A stretch of 64,000 bases of DNA from the NCBI RefSeq assembly GCF_030247185.1, contig NC_080570.1:152037641-152101640 (forward strand). Direction: 5' to 3'. The translations under genes were made by a program, and so were the position numbers. Positions 12,321 to 25,349 of the stretch are shown here, piece by piece. Positions within the stretch are counted from its first letter, which is position 1; every line of letters begins with the position of its first letter. This DNA is from Malaya genurostris. Its lineage: Eukaryota > Arthropoda > Insecta > Diptera > Culicidae. The notes beneath the pieces were generated by a model. That model saw only the letters and a program-made list of their open reading frames with translations. It was not told the DNA's origin and ran no database searches.

Positions 12321-14074
12321 CGAGGTCTGTTCAAAAAGTATCCGGAATTCTCATTTTTCTAAAAAAATATTTATTTATTCGTCTACATCTATATGGTCCC
12401 CTTCAAAGTAATCCCCCCTAGATATAATACACTTATGCCAGCGTTTTTTACAGTCTTCGAAACACCCCTGATAGTCACTTTTTGTAATGCTCTGTAGCAC
12501 TCTCAGCGATTCTGCCTTTATCTCTTCAATTGATGAAAAACGCTGTCCTTTCATGGGTCTCTTCAACTTTGGGAACAGGAAAAAATCACACTGAGCGATA
12601 TCTGGTGAATAAGGAGGTTGGGGCATGATTAAAGTCTTGTTTTTAGCCAAAAAATCACGAATAAGCAACGATGAATGAGCAGGTGCGATATCGTGGTGCA
12701 AAACCCATGAATTGTTTTTCCATAAATCGGAGCGTTTTTTTCGAATTGCTTCACGCAAACGTCGCAAGGTAATACTCCTTATTGACGGTTTGACCTTTTG
12801 GCAAGAATTCTTTATGCACTATGCCATTATAATCGAAGAAAACAGTAAGCAAAACCTTGACATTTGATCGAACTTGACGTGCTTTTTTCACTCTTGGTGA
12901 CGTTGGGTGCTTCCACGTGGACGATTGTGCTTTTGTTTCCACATCATAACCGTACACCCATTTCATCACCAGTTATGACCCTTTCAAGTAAATTTGGATC
13001 GTCGTTGACGTCGTTTAACTAGAGGTGTGCGAAACAGCTCATATTGGTGAGCAGCTCCGAACCGATCAGCTCACCAAAATGAATCGATTCGATGTATCAG
13101 CTCATCAGCTCACTTAGATTGAACTGATGGTTAATGTTGTGGCCCGTTTTTCTTGCGCCATGAGAGGTAATATTTCTTACTGATAATGTCTCATTGAATC
13201 CGTTAAAGAAGGATAGATGCAGGCATGTTAGAAATAACGAAAGTTGGTGCAATTTTTTTTCTCGTTTAGAACTCGTTCTTCAAGAGCCGAAGATCCATTC
13301 AGCTCGTATCTTATTCCCCTCTTCAACAATGCGGCGAACTGGATAGCAAATAAGTGAGCTGATGAGCTGCGGTTCTTTTAAAAAGAGCTGGGAGCTGTCA
13401 GCTCACTTTTATGATTCGATTCATTGGAACAGCTCAGGAGCGAATTGCCCATCTCTACGTTTAACAGCTCCTGAGCGATGGTAATGCGTTTGTTTTTTTT
13501 ATCGAAATTCAGCAGTTTTGGAACGAATTTTGCTGCCAATCGTTTCATGCCCAAAACATTTGAAAAAATATGATGGCATGAGCCAACTGATATGCCAACT
13601 TCATCAGCAATCTAATAGTGATTCGGCGATCATCCATAATCATTTTTTCCACTTTTCCCACATTTTCATCGATTATTGACGTGCTGGGTCGACCGGAGCG
13701 TTCGTCGTCTTCAACGTCTTCGCGGCCATATTGGAAACGCTTATACCACTCGTAAACACTTGTTTTTTTCATAGCAGACTCACCGTAGGCTCTCTGTAAC
13801 ATTTCGCACACTTGGTTACACTTTATTTCATTTTTCACGCAAAATTTAATACAAATTCTTCAATTCTTCCATTGTTTAAACTAACAAAAATCACCGAGCT
13901 CAAAAAAACACGTCTACACCAGCCGCTACAAGACAGAATGTAAACAATGAATACAGCTGAAAATTTCACCATACATTAGGGACATATGTACCAACACAAT
14001 AAAAAAAACCGGACCACCGGACTCTCCAGACGCGCGCAATTAAAAAATTCCGGGAACTTTTTGAATAGACCTCG
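12321..14074 (-). mobile_element. Mariner element (DD34D) carrying a nested MITE
   Basis: Inverted repeats CGAGGTCTGTTCAAAAAG (left) and CTTTTTGAATAGACCTCG (right) are flanked by TA. The minus strand encodes a transposase whose pieces include KNEIKCNQVCEMLQRAYG (DNA-binding part), VYGYDVETKAQSS (just after the first Asp), HHDIAPAHSS (second Asp) and YSPDIAQCDFFLFP (third Asp), with 34 residues between the last two. Several small indels and an inserted 438-bp MITE (13020-13457) break the frame. Without the MITE and its duplicated target the element is about 1.3 kb, full length for a mariner. It is the same family as 37829-38755. Confidence 0.93.
13020..13457. mobile_element. hAT-like MITE (TAGAGATG family) nested in mariner
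   Basis: Termini TAGAGGTGTGCG and GCCCATCTCTA, flanked by the exact 8-bp duplication CGTTTAAC (13012-13019 and 13458-13465). The ends are filled with reiterated GAGCTG/CAGCTC motifs in both orientations. It inserted between the first and second parts of the mariner transposase gene, so it is younger than that mariner. A relative lies at 59727-60503. Confidence 0.92.
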
Positions 14075-16435
14075 TATACAATATTCTTTCAAAATTAGAT
14101 TTTAGCGAGATAGAACAAAATCTTCCTAGAATTCTTAAAATGTACGCTTGTCACTTTCGAAAAAGAACAACAATCTATGCCTCTAGTGACTGAGATGATC
14201 TAAATTTGATTCTCCTATCATCGACAATCTTCGACTGTTTCTTCGTCGACATCAATATCCTGATCAAATAATTAAACATGTTATCTGATGTTACTTTTAC
14301 CATTATGCATACTTATTCTGAAATTTAATAGAAATAATAATAATAATAGCAGAAACATCCAAATTATCTTTATATTTATTTGAGCATTCATTGTGCTGTT
14401 ATTGGTGACAACTATGAAAGCTCTTATTGATTCAAAATTTCTGTCAAACCCTCATAAAAACCGTTGAATGAGACATGGGGTGTTGGCCCCATTTCCAATG
14501 GATGGATTGTACACCATTCAACCTGTGTGGGACAATAAGATGTTTTAAAACTTGTACTGAACTTCTCGTTCAAACACAGAACTATTGCCTACAACTTTTC
14601 ATTTGTTGTATCAGGAGAATCATGATGCTGAAAATCATTACTAAAATTAGGACTAGTAAATTTTTTCCCGGATTTGCACTTAAATTCCCGAATTTTGCCC
14701 AATTTTCCCGGTCACTTGCACCCTGATTTTCGTCTCAAGTTTTACAGTTCGTCATGTTTCCAAATATTTACTAATTGATTCGTCTCAAAACATGATCACT
14801 ATTTCACACATTAACACCACTGGATGACTTCATAATTAGTAATGTTAACTTTTCACTAGTTTAGTCAATGACTGAAAACTTCTAAAATTACCCGCTAAAC
14901 AATAAAAATATTCCCAAATATGGGATGAAAATTTGCACTGAATTACGCTTTGTTTACATCTCATTTCGTATCGCAAGTTTGCCAAGTTTTCTCATAATGT
15001 TATGAAAAAAAATTTTTTTTTTCTTTAAATTACCATCAACAAGTTTTTTTTTGCATCCGTGACATTAGTTTAATTATATTATTGATATTCATATTTCAAT
15101 AAAACTGTTTCGGCTCTGAATATTACTAGAAAATGTGTGCTAAATACTAGTGAAATGACCATCATGGCAAATCTAGTAGCACTGGTTTCATTCCGATGTA
15201 TTTCAACGTACCGCTGTTAAGTGTGTGTGTGTTTCATCGGCAGTTCATTTTCATATTTTCAAAAGGTTCAGATTAACCTTATAGTAACTTTTTTCAATGT
15301 AAAACGAATGAAAACAAATATGACCCAATAATTGTTAAAAAGTCGTATTGATTCCAAAATGGCACTAAAAATATCGTGTGTTGTCCAAAGCTAAGTAATT
15401 TTGTTGTCCAAAGCTTAATAATTTTTTAAGTAATTTTTATTGAGTCAAAATAGACGAAAATGACAAGAAATTACTGTCACTCTCAGCTTCGCTTGCAAAC
15501 TATTACCGTTTTCGTTTATTGATCAGCGCAGCCAGAGAGCTGACCCAGAGTCGCCCAAACAACGTTTGATATGTTTGTTTTAGCAACCTGAGGTCGCTCT
15601 AGATTGGACTCCAATCGCGTAGTTTCGCTCTGAAAATTTTCTCGGGTCGCACCACGCATCCAGCCGAGTTTGTTTATTTTTTTTCATGAGTTGTTGTTTA
15701 GGGCGTGTACCACGTGTTCGTTTTACTTGGAGTCAGAGTAGCCCGCGTCTAGGTTCAAAAACGAAAACGGTATATGAGAACGAAATGCATGTCCAGTCAA
15801 TGACGTAAGCGGGAGAGTAGTTTCAAAACTATGTTTGTTTCTTTCATTTGCCTTTTCAGTTATTTGCGAAAATGACAGCAAAAAGGTTTCACAATAACTT
15901 TTACCTGTTGGTGCTCGAATTTGTAGTAGTTTTGGTTTCCAAAGAGGTTATGGGGTGTAATTACTTCGATTTGTCATATTTTAGTCACTTTTTATAGCCA
16001 AGCGTCACAGATTTTCAATACATCGATGAAAGAATGATAATTGAAATTCTTCTGATGCTCCCTGAAGACGTTTGTTTGGTTTCGTCTTGTCATAGAGGAA
16101 AGAGTGACGTTGGCAATTATTCTCTCTCTTTTTTCAAATAAGAAACGAAAATACTTAGTGTCTCTCCGTTTGTTCTGGTGTCGGTCCTTTACGAATGAAA
16201 CAGTAAAATATTGAAAATGAGGCTGTTGGATTGGATTCTTTCATTGAGAAAGCGTGACAATTTTAAGCTCTGGTGTTGTCTAACAGTTGGCGTTAGGCCC
16301 TTTTAAGAAGAATTCTGGCATTTTGAACTTGAGAGTGTAATAGTTCAATATTTTGTTTTAATTGCTATCGCAATTTCTAATTAATAGGATGAATAAAAAT
16401 CCATTGAGATGAAATTAGGAACATAGTAGCGAACA
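14075..16435. other. AT-rich intergenic DNA
   Basis: No open frame with recognisable features and no paired transposon ends were seen. The part from 15520 to 15780 is less AT-rich but unassigned. Confidence 0.4.
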
Positions 16436-16439
16436 TTTC

Positions 16440-17075
16440 AGATATGTTTTCTTGCTGTTTTGCCTTTCTCTATTGAAAGGCATTAGAATTGCTGGAAAAA
16501 CCGACTATCGAACGGAGTCTCGGAGACCCATAGTGTTATATACCAATCGACTCAACTCGACGAGATCGGAAAATGTCTGTGTGTGTATGTGCTCTTTTAA
16601 CCGAATTTTTTACCGCGCTATTTTCTCAGAGATGGCTTAACTGAATTCAACAAGCTTAGGCTCGTTTCAAAGCTAGTGTTGGGCCATTGATCAAGTTCGA
16701 AGATTAAATGGCTGCGACTTCTGGTTTCGGAGATATGATGATATAAGTGACGTAACCGACAAAACGCGTTGCTTTTTTACCGCGCTAGTTTCTCGGAGAT
16801 GGCTAAACCGATTTCAACAAACTTAGGCTCGTTGGAAAGCTACTATTGAACCATTGATAAAGTTCTAAAATCAAATGGCTGTGACTTTTGGTTCCGGAGA
16901 TATGATGGTATAAGTGACGTAACCTTCTGGGACTTTGATATTTTTCTAAGTCCCAAAAAGTCGATTTTTTCAAAAAAAAATTGTTTCGAGATGGAACTAA
17001 ATCTTGACGTTTCATACAATTCTAAGATTTTTGGCATCAAATTTTTTTTCGATTTCGGAAATTTCATGTACGGTT
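16440..17075 (+). repeat. Copy of the microsatellite-bearing dispersed repeat
   Basis: Begins 'tttctctattgaaaggcatt', continues GGAAAAACCGACTATCGAAC and 'gtgttatataccaatcgact', then a short TG tract (about 16575-16590), then 'ctcagagatggcttaactga'. The same order occurs in reverse at 61370-61820 and partly near 0.3, 29.5 and 32.0 kb. A second, diverged block (16780-16920) repeats the 'tctcggagatggctaaaccg' segment. Confidence 0.75.
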
Positions 17076-17399
17076 TTTGATAAGAGTATAAAAGCTTTTT
17101 TATTTGAAAGAATTGAAAAATAAAATATCAATATCAATAATCGTTCGTATCAGTTGATTGATTGTGGTAATTTCACAACTTTCACTATTTCGCTTCCAGA
17201 ATTGTAACAGTACATCTTGTTGACGACAAATATATTCTACCACATAAATAACACTGAACAAATGAGAGTAAAACAATACAACAGACCATGTTCTAGTTGC
17301 TTTTTTCATAGATTTACATACCCAAAGGAGGAAAACTTCATTCATATCGCGAATATTTCAATGGTTTAACTTCCGGATATGAATTCAAAACTTAAATTA

Positions 17400-17590
17400 A
17401 GACACTAAAATCAATACCGAAATCTAGTCAAGCAACGAGTTCCAAGAATCTAGCTCCAGAATCTAGAATTTCGATTCAATTCCAGAGTTTTAGTTTTAAA
17501 TTTTATTCTGGTTCAGAACTCAGGTGGAGAAGAATCCAGGTTCTGAGCTCAGTTTCAGAATCTAATTAAAATCAGGCTTTAGAAGCGAAT
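17400..17590. repeat. Degenerate GAATTC/CAGAATC array
   Basis: Short-period repetition of 'ccagaatcta', 'ttcagaactcagg' and similar units; another locus of the array type at 3410-3770 and 25350-26170. Confidence 0.5.
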
Positions 17591-18479
17591 GAGAGCGCAA
17601 CTTTAGCATTTGAGGTGATCGTTATCATCAAGAGTTTTATATATGTAGTTGAAGAACTAGTCTCTCGAGCTGTTCGAATTGATGATCTACGTCGATGAAA
17701 TGAGCTGCTTCAGCATGACACATAGTAATACCTTTCTTCCTCTTCAATCTCATCTCAGGCGGAGGTGCATACATCTTTATCAAATTCCAGCGGCTTCTAC
17801 CGAGTACGTTCTACACTGATAAAAATAGCTATGATCAATTCATATGTAAATAGCACTTCAATTGAATATTCTTCTTCATTTCAATCCAAAATCAAAGCAA
17901 TTTGTTTTAAGATATCATGTTCAAATTCAGTTTCTTTTTTTCTTAGCCTAGATCCTTAATAACAAATGAGTAAACAGTTTATAAGGAATTGAACTATGCC
18001 CCAAATTCAAATTAAACGTTAAACGTCTAATGAAATTTAAAAACAGACAAAACTAAATGACCATATGTGTGAAGCTCAGCTCAGTAAAAAGCTCATAAAT
18101 TCAAATCGAACTATGTTCGGATAGATATTTAGTTGCCAATTTTATTTCTTTGTAATTGCTTTGAAGCTCTCCAACTTGACTTGACAATTTTCCTAAGAGG
18201 TTTTCCTCAAAAGTGAATATCTGCAGTTTTAATGAAAAATAACCGACACGATAGGAGCATATAACACACAAAATAGATCCACAAAGAGTCTACTATCTGG
18301 CTTTATTTATTATTTCCCAACCGATTTTCTAATTTTAATGGGAGAAATTTCGTGCATTCAGAATTCAAACTCAACCTAACTTTATCGAATTTAATTTTTC
18401 ATTCCATTGCTTGTCGCTTTTGAAGCGGTAATCAAAAGCTATCATGATTCGTTAGTAGTTCTTTGCTGAGTTTCATTTC

Positions 18480-19050
18480 CAGCCGCCCTGGCATCACTTG
18501 TTCGGGTCCAGTCACACTGACATTTATACGGCCGTCTCTTTCCTGAGCATCCTTCCGCACAGCATAAGTACATCGGATTCATTCATGACACATTCGGCAG
18601 TCAGTCAGTCAGTCATTCCCGAGTCGTCTTCTACATTGGTTTGCGGTGTGTTTTGCTGACAAATTCTCTAACTAGCCATCTTCATTCATAAAATCGTTCT
18701 GCATGCAGGCAGCACGCGTTATCGATTTTCGTTTGTGTTCTCGCTTACGCTCGTGAGTTCGGTGGCTGAAAAGGTGCGACAAGGTTAGCGACTGTTTCGT
18801 TTCGAAAAGATAAACAAATCATTGATTGATGCAAAGAATCTTGTGAAGTTCGAGGAATAGATTTTTGTTGTCATCGTTATCAATAGAACGGTCGGAAAAG
18901 GTTTAGGCATGTCGCCGACGCAAGAATAATGCTTCCAGTGGGATGCTGTACGGAGTTCTAGAAGTTTCAGCGGAAAAAAAGGTCTAGAAGATTGATGTGA
19001 TAAAGTGTAACAGCGTAAAGTAAAATTTGTGCTCCTTATAAAGTTGAAGG
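18480..19050 (+). promoter_or_regulatory. Candidate upstream promoter and noncoding first exon of P4HA1
   Basis: The stretch is unique and relatively GC-rich, with a (CAGT)n run at 18597-18614 offering Inr-like TCAGT sites, and a possible donor (GAAG|GTAATT near 19049). P4HA1 coding exon 1 begins just after a strong acceptor at 27309, so an upstream noncoding exon must exist; this is the best candidate seen. Inference only. Confidence 0.25.
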
Positions 19051-21567
19051 TAATTTGAATCTTTGATTTCGAACAAGCAAATTAGACGAATTATGGTCCT
19101 AAAACACTGAAACATGTTACTATTGGATCCTTGATCACGAAATCAGAAAACATGGTTTGTGTATGAAGGACACTCGACTCGACGGATCTTATTTTATTAC
19201 AGCGCATCACAATTCAATTGGGAAAATGCCGGCAAATAAAAATTGCACGAGAAGCCAATGTAATATGCAAGTTGTTGACATGCTTTTGCCATTTATTCCA
19301 ATTAGCGCTGTTGCACTCCCGCACATATGAATCTGTTTTAAAATTTAGAAGCAGTGTAACAGGAAATTCAGAGCTACTGTTTTGTTTATTATTTGATTTC
19401 TTGAATTATTCGGTTAGTTCTATATTTAGTTCTTAATAATCACACCTGAAATTAAACCGAAAAAAGGGCTCTCGTTCGCAGTCCTATTATCTTCAAAATT
19501 TACTGCGGGATTGTAGTTTGAGATTTTGCACAAATTGAAAATAATTGAATTACACACGCGAATGCATAGTAAGCTGGGGAAGAAGGTGATCGAGCTAATT
19601 GTAATAAGTACAGATTAATGGTAATTTCCGAAAATTAAGATAGTTCTGGATAGGATTCTTAAAAATGTTCTGAACAGTTAGCTTATGAATAAGTAGCAAG
19701 CAAGAATCAGTAACCATGTTCCAGAGGGAGTGCAGTTAAAATTCTAATCCACATCCCAATTGACCCGCCATCCCCATCGGAAAGCAATGCACCAGATGTG
19801 GTTTATCGGGACTGTAGAATTATGCCGCATTCGGTCACAGTGCTTTCATTGCCACATGAACTCTCACTTTCTGACGTCTTCCACAGCAGTTTCGAGTTTC
19901 GTTGTGTGCGAGAGATGAAAAATTACTTCGGTTATCAAACATTTCAATTTCCGAGTTATGAAATCGAGGAGTTGTGGTAAACACATCATCATAGTCTATC
20001 GGGTTTAGGAAATTAGACGACAGCCGCTAGGAAGAAACCAGCCGGAAAAAGAATAACTGGGAAAGCAGATGATTGGACCTTCTAAATGCTAGTGGCTGCG
20101 TGGGAGAAATCGTGTAAAGTTTATTCGTCACGTAGGCCAATTTTTCCCTCTGTAGCACACATTGGTTCCAACAGCGGAATGATTTATTCTACAAGCGAAC
20201 AATTGCAGCTTCATCCATCCATCATGGCATCGAAAAGCGTACCCCTTTTCTGAAGCATTTAGCCTTCGAAGTAAGATCGGTGAAGGGATGCTTCAATGCA
20301 ACCAGCACCAGATTGCACTCCGCGAATGGATCAAAGTCACAGTAGAACACGTTGTGTTTCATCTTCGGTTTCTTTGTGTTGAGAACACTCACATGACAAT
20401 TGAAATATGTTTACCATATGATGTGTTGAGTTCAGCATTAAGACACAAACTTCCGCAGAGATGGTTGTTGTTTTCAACAGCTTTGTTAAAAAAATATGCT
20501 ACCGAACAGCTTTAAATTTAACATACCTTAAAGAACTAAGCATTAGAAGATCGTCTGCATACTGTTTGAGAATAGAGATTTATTTAAAAAATTTTAAAAT
20601 ATGAAATGGTATTCTAGATTCCTGAAACTTTCTATTACGAATGGCGATTAACACCATCTAAGCTACGAAGATTAAAATCGTTTCCAATAACAATCACTGG
20701 TAATTTGAATCCTTAAACTGGAACCTAAGTTTGTGGAAAAATGCTTCACGAGATTGAGGATCTCAACTGAGTTTGTAAAGGCATTTAGCCAGTGTTGTAG
20801 TTGCAATCAGAGAACAATTAGTCTGCTACTAACCAGCTTAAAGCAACACAATTTTTTCATTTTATTTTTGAATGCATTCAAACAATCTCTAGAAATGTTC
20901 TGAAATATACTAATCAACAGAAACACATTAAAAAGAGTGCTCCACTGCTTCCAGCTCTCTTCTTTTGAAACCAAGCTCTCTTCATTTGAAACAAAAAAAA
21001 ACATACACCATTTTATTCGTAGTACTTGACACTCTGTTCGAAACTAGAATAAAGGAAAGGAATTGAAAAGTTCCAAAGAAAAAAGCCCATTTTTTTGTCT
21101 ATATAAGTCCTAATTTAAAACCGAACAAAGCAATATTTTAGTTCAATTTAAAGTTTCGCATGAACTGAACAAAACTGAAATTTTTGGAAGAATCAATCAA
21201 ATAGTTTTCAAAATATCATGGCAGCAGTTTCTGAAAAATCGTATTTTGAGGAAAACGCATTCAAAAGTTGAGCAGACTAAGCGCGCTCCGTATATCAACG
21301 AACTTCTAATCTAGAAAAATCCTTTCACTCACGTCTCTACATATTTTAGATTTTTTTCATCTGACACCCTACCTAATCTCTCAAACAAAACAGCCCCGTC
21401 CTCTCTTTCTCTTGTGCGATCTTTGGTTGTATGATGACAGTAAAGGGAAAAATGAGCGTCTGTTCATGGGTGGTTCGTGACAACGTCTGGCCCGTAGCGA
21501 AGAATTAGATCATCGTGAACTTATTCTCTAGATATCATCGTTCCGATATTTACAATATCATCCACAT
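19050..21567. other. Low-repeat noncoding DNA, probable 5' intron of P4HA1
   Basis: Largely unique sequence with no transposon ends. The short open frame at 19798-19980 and others here lack recognisable domains and start codons in good context. The part from 19740 to 20470 is less AT-rich than its surroundings and could hold regulatory sequence. Confidence 0.35.
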
Positions 21568-21797
21568 TAGAGATGCTCGGGTGAGCAATTTCTGAAACTC
21601 GGCCAGTTCCCTATCGAAAACCTTTCCTCGACCCGAACCCGAGAATTTTTTTTTCCAAACCCGGACCAGAAGTCCCGTACCCGATAAGTACGAAAATTCT
21701 TTACCTGTACCTGAACCTGAGGTTCTTTTTTGGGTCGGAATTTCGGGAATATCAGAAATCCGATCAAATTTGCAAACCCGACTCATACCCGTCTCTA
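21568..21797. mobile_element. hAT-like MITE (TAGAGATG, CCCGA-rich type)
   Basis: Termini TAGAGATGCTCGGGT and ACCCGTCTCTA. Near-identical 8-bp flanks ATCCACAT (21560-21567) and ATCTACAT (21798-21805) give one mismatch. The interior is made of reiterated ACCCGAA/CGGGT motifs. The open frames here are translations of these motifs. A truncated relative starts at 37213. Confidence 0.82.
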
Positions 21798-22257
21798 ATC
21801 TACATGGAGAAAGATGAAAGCACCAAACCGAATCCTGATCGTATAGTAAAGCAGAAACTAAAGAGGAAAACCGAGGCTAAGGTGGTCTCATCGTTTTACG
21901 CCTTGGATCGAGAGCTCCTGAATAAAGTAGACACTGTTATGTGGAAGCGTCAGACTTGAAATTCTTGGCTGAATTTATCCTCAATGTTCTGATTCAAGCT
22001 CGGAAAAAGTGTACTTCCAGTAAATAAATAATATATAAAAGTGCGATGTAAAAAATGTACTAAATATGAGTAAAAAGATTACATACAGAAAACAAGTGTG
22101 GCTCCTATTTCAAAAAGTATATCCCTCACAAAATAACGGAAATGAAATATTTCCTAGTTGAAAATATCGAACAAAAGTTTTATTCAAAACCGCCACCGGA
22201 AGTGCAAGAATAAATAATCGGAAACTTTGTATTTCATTACATTCAAACCGGTGACTT

Positions 22258-23072
22258 TCACACTCCTCCTGCGGCAATACATGCATACCAACGCTTGATC
22301 CAATTTTCCATACAAGTTTTATAGGCCGCCGAAGGTATGGCCTTTAGTTCATGCAGCGAATTCTCTTTTATGGTTTCTATGGTCTCAAAACGCGTTCCCC
22401 GCAATGACAATTTGAGTTTTGGGAATAGGAAAAAGTCACACGGGATATCTGGAGAGTACGGTGCTTGGTTGATGATATTGGTTGAGTTTTTGGCCAAAAA
22501 CTGCGACACAACCAACGCTGTTTTTGAATGAAATTCAGCTTTTTTGGCACCAGCCAAGAAGCGACGCGTTCCAAACCCAAAACATCAGTTATAATGTGTT
22601 CGGCTGATCCATAAGAGATGCCCAAAAACACAGCAATATGCTCTCTAATCGATACAGAACGATTTCGCAACACGATTTTCTTCGCCGATTCAATGTTTTC
22701 TTCAGTAACAGATGTTGTTGGGCGGCCAGGGATCTCGTCATGATCCAAGCTTGTAGGACCACCTTTGAAGCGTTTATACCACTCGTATGCCTGTGTTTTT
22801 CCTAAACACGATTCACCAAAGGCCTTTTCTAACATTTTCAACGTTTCGGAACACTTAAATCCATTTGCAACACAAAATTTGAAGCACGCACGTTGTTCTA
22901 AATTTTCATCCATTATAAAAATCGCCACACGAAAAACTAATCGTACGATATGCGTCAAAATTTGACAGAATGTGTATAAAAATGTTGCCAACGTTGAGAG
23001 AATAAAAGTCTACCGATTGGACAAGCGCGGGAATTTTAAAATGAAAATTCCGGTTCTTTTTTGATCATAAGG
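22258..23072 (-). mobile_element. Mariner remnant, internally deleted
   Basis: The right end (23072, followed by TA) and 'aattccggttctttttt' match the fragment at 54810-55005. On the minus strand the ATG at about 22914 opens a transposase N-terminus with an HTH: DENLEQRACFKFCVANG, YEWYKRFKGG and PGRPTTSVTEEN. The frame then jumps from WLVPKKLNFIQK to a C-terminal piece with YSPDIPCDFFLFPKLK. The middle segment carrying the first two catalytic Asp residues is missing. The left terminus was not found. Confidence 0.85.
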
Positions 23073-23495
23073 TATAGCCAACCAAAGTAAGCGTTCCAAC
23101 TTTTTTTCAAAAGACTTTGATTCACACTTTTCATAACTTAAGACTAATCTGTTATCCATTACTCTAAGAACATTTTATTCTTGATAAATTTACCTTTCTA
23201 ATATCGATAAAAAGTATTCAATCGCTCAAAAAATAGTACAAATTAGCATTCCTATTTTTTCAGTCAGTTCGTTCCAAATTGTTTGTACTTCCTTGGTAGT
23301 CCGCGTAACTTTTCCCACACTTTAAATTCAGTAAGATAAAATTGAATATTATAAAACAATTTATTAGATTCTACATGAAGAGTTGTAGCAAGGATTTGAA
23401 AGATTTAGTACTTCCTGGGACCCCAAGTATTTCGGTAATTTTTTCGACGAAAACTTTCGGTAATAATAAGAAAGTTAACAGATTTTTCGGTAATA

Positions 23496-24382
23496 AAGGG
23501 TGAATTTTTAAGAGGTATAGGATTAGCTTCGAAAAGAAACAAAAAATTTGAGAAATTTGATGAACTCTTTATTGGAATCGGTAGAACCATCACTATAATT
23601 TAATGTTTGAGGAAGATTCCATGCAAATGTTAGTCCAATTTTGGGACACTCTCTCCAACATATCGGCCAGTATACCAAAAATAAATGCTTCAATATTGGC
23701 TTCCAGTGCGTCAATCGTTGCTGATTTATCCTTGTAGAAATGAGTCTTAACATGGCCCCACAAGAAATAGCCCAAAGGCGTTAAATCACACGATTTAGGC
23801 TGTCAATTGACGGGGTCAAAACGTGAGATAAACTGTTCACCGAAGGCGGCTCTCAATTTGATCATTGTTTTGCGTGCCGTGTGGGATGTGGTACCGTCTT
23901 GTTGAAAGTACATGTCATGTATGTCCAATTTTTCCATTTTGAGCAAAAAAAAAACGTAAAACATCACATGGTAGCACTCGCCATTCAAAGTAACTTTCCT
24001 CCCATCATTACCTTTGAAGAAGTACGGTCCGATGATGCAAATGCATCATAATCAGTGACTTTTTGGGATGCATTGGTAGCTCTTGCAATGCTTCTGGCTG
24101 GTCTTCACTCCATTTGCTTGTTGACATATCCATTCAACCAGAAATAAGCCTTGTCCCTGAACACAATTTTACGATAATAAAGTGGATTCCCTAATTTCTT
24201 AACTGAGCATGAATTTTGATAGTTAAATTCAGTAATTTGCAGACGTTGTTCGTTCGTGGATTGAAGATTCATGATTAAATTATAGACCAAACTGAACTAG
24301 TTTTACAATGACACAAGACACAATTCACGCGTGATCTGTCAAAAACAGTGTTGCCAAAAAGATACCAGTAAAAATCACCCTT
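23496..24382 (-). mobile_element. rosa-like (DD41D) Tc1/mariner element, inactive
   Basis: An 887-bp element flanked by TA (23494-23495 and 24383-24384) with short terminal repeats (AAGGGTGAATTTTTA and AAAATCACCCTT). The minus strand holds transposase fragments: FRDKAYFWLNGYVNKQ (first Asp region), FQQDGTTSHTARKTM (second Asp) and DLTPLGYFLWG. In the last motif the expected third Asp is Gly, and a stop codon replaces the usual Trp shortly before it. The spacing between the second and third catalytic positions is 41 residues. It is the parent type of the MITE at 4533-4729. Confidence 0.85.
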
Positions 24383-24620
24383 TAGAAGTATATTGCACTG
24401 AAATTAAACGAATTATTACTGAGTGATAAGTTTCACGCAAGCTATTTTACAGAATTCTGTAACTGAAAATACAATTTTGACGATAAATCTGTATATAAAC
24501 ACCGGGTACGGTAAAAAAAACTTTAAATCGCTAAACTTCGGTAAATTCGATAATCAAGAAAAATCTACTGCCGAACGGCGAATAATTTGAAAGTGCTTTG
24601 AGAGTGAGAACCGGGTTGGC

Positions 24621-24760
24621 GTCTTACAAGGTCTTACAAGCCAGTTGTCGTGAATAATTCTGTACACTAAGAATCGGCTGCGAAATCTGTTGAAACAGAA
24701 AGGCCAAATTCCACCAAAGGAATGTAATGCCAAGACTTTGCTTTGCTTGAGAGTGAGAAA
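24621..24760 (+). repeat. tRNA-related SINE fragment (3' part)
   Basis: Contains 'tgtacactaagaatcggctg', 'ctgttgaaacagaaaggcca' and 'ggaatgtaatgccaagactt'. The same blocks occur in reverse at 42095-42170, and the tRNA-like 5' part occurs in reverse at 41755-41865. Confidence 0.6.
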
Positions 24761-25349
24761 TTATACTATGAATATTGTTTCAAACAAATTTTTTATGGAG
24801 CAAACAATCAAATTATCATCCATGATAAGGTTAACGTTCACTACAATTCTTAGTTGTGATGCATAAATGTTCAATTTTTCAGATTTTATGCGTGCTGCTA
24901 TAAAATGATTGATGATTTGTCTGAAATACGTCACAATTCTCAGTTTTCAACATGTTCTTTTTATCCAAACGCGCTAAATGTGGATTTGTTGAACCTTGCA
25001 GATCAATATCATTTCTCAATAAAAAAGATGTATTGTTCAGAAAAAAATTCAAAAACTTATTGTGGATTTAGAATAAATATTGAGTTTACCGTTCTATTCG
25101 CTAATTTATATCATTGAGCTCGATATTTTTTTGACAAGTCGTCAAAATTACTTTACCGAACGCTCTGTAGTCTATTCAATCACCGAACTAATTACTAATT
25201 ACATTCAGCTGATGAAAATTGGGTAAAAATTGTCGAATTTTGCAACATTTTCTAAGTGTGTAAAGAGCACCAAATCCATCCAATACTGTATTCTCTTGTA
25301 AAGGGACTTTAATTATTTCTATCTCCGCATTCCTCCCAAGAGAGACAGG

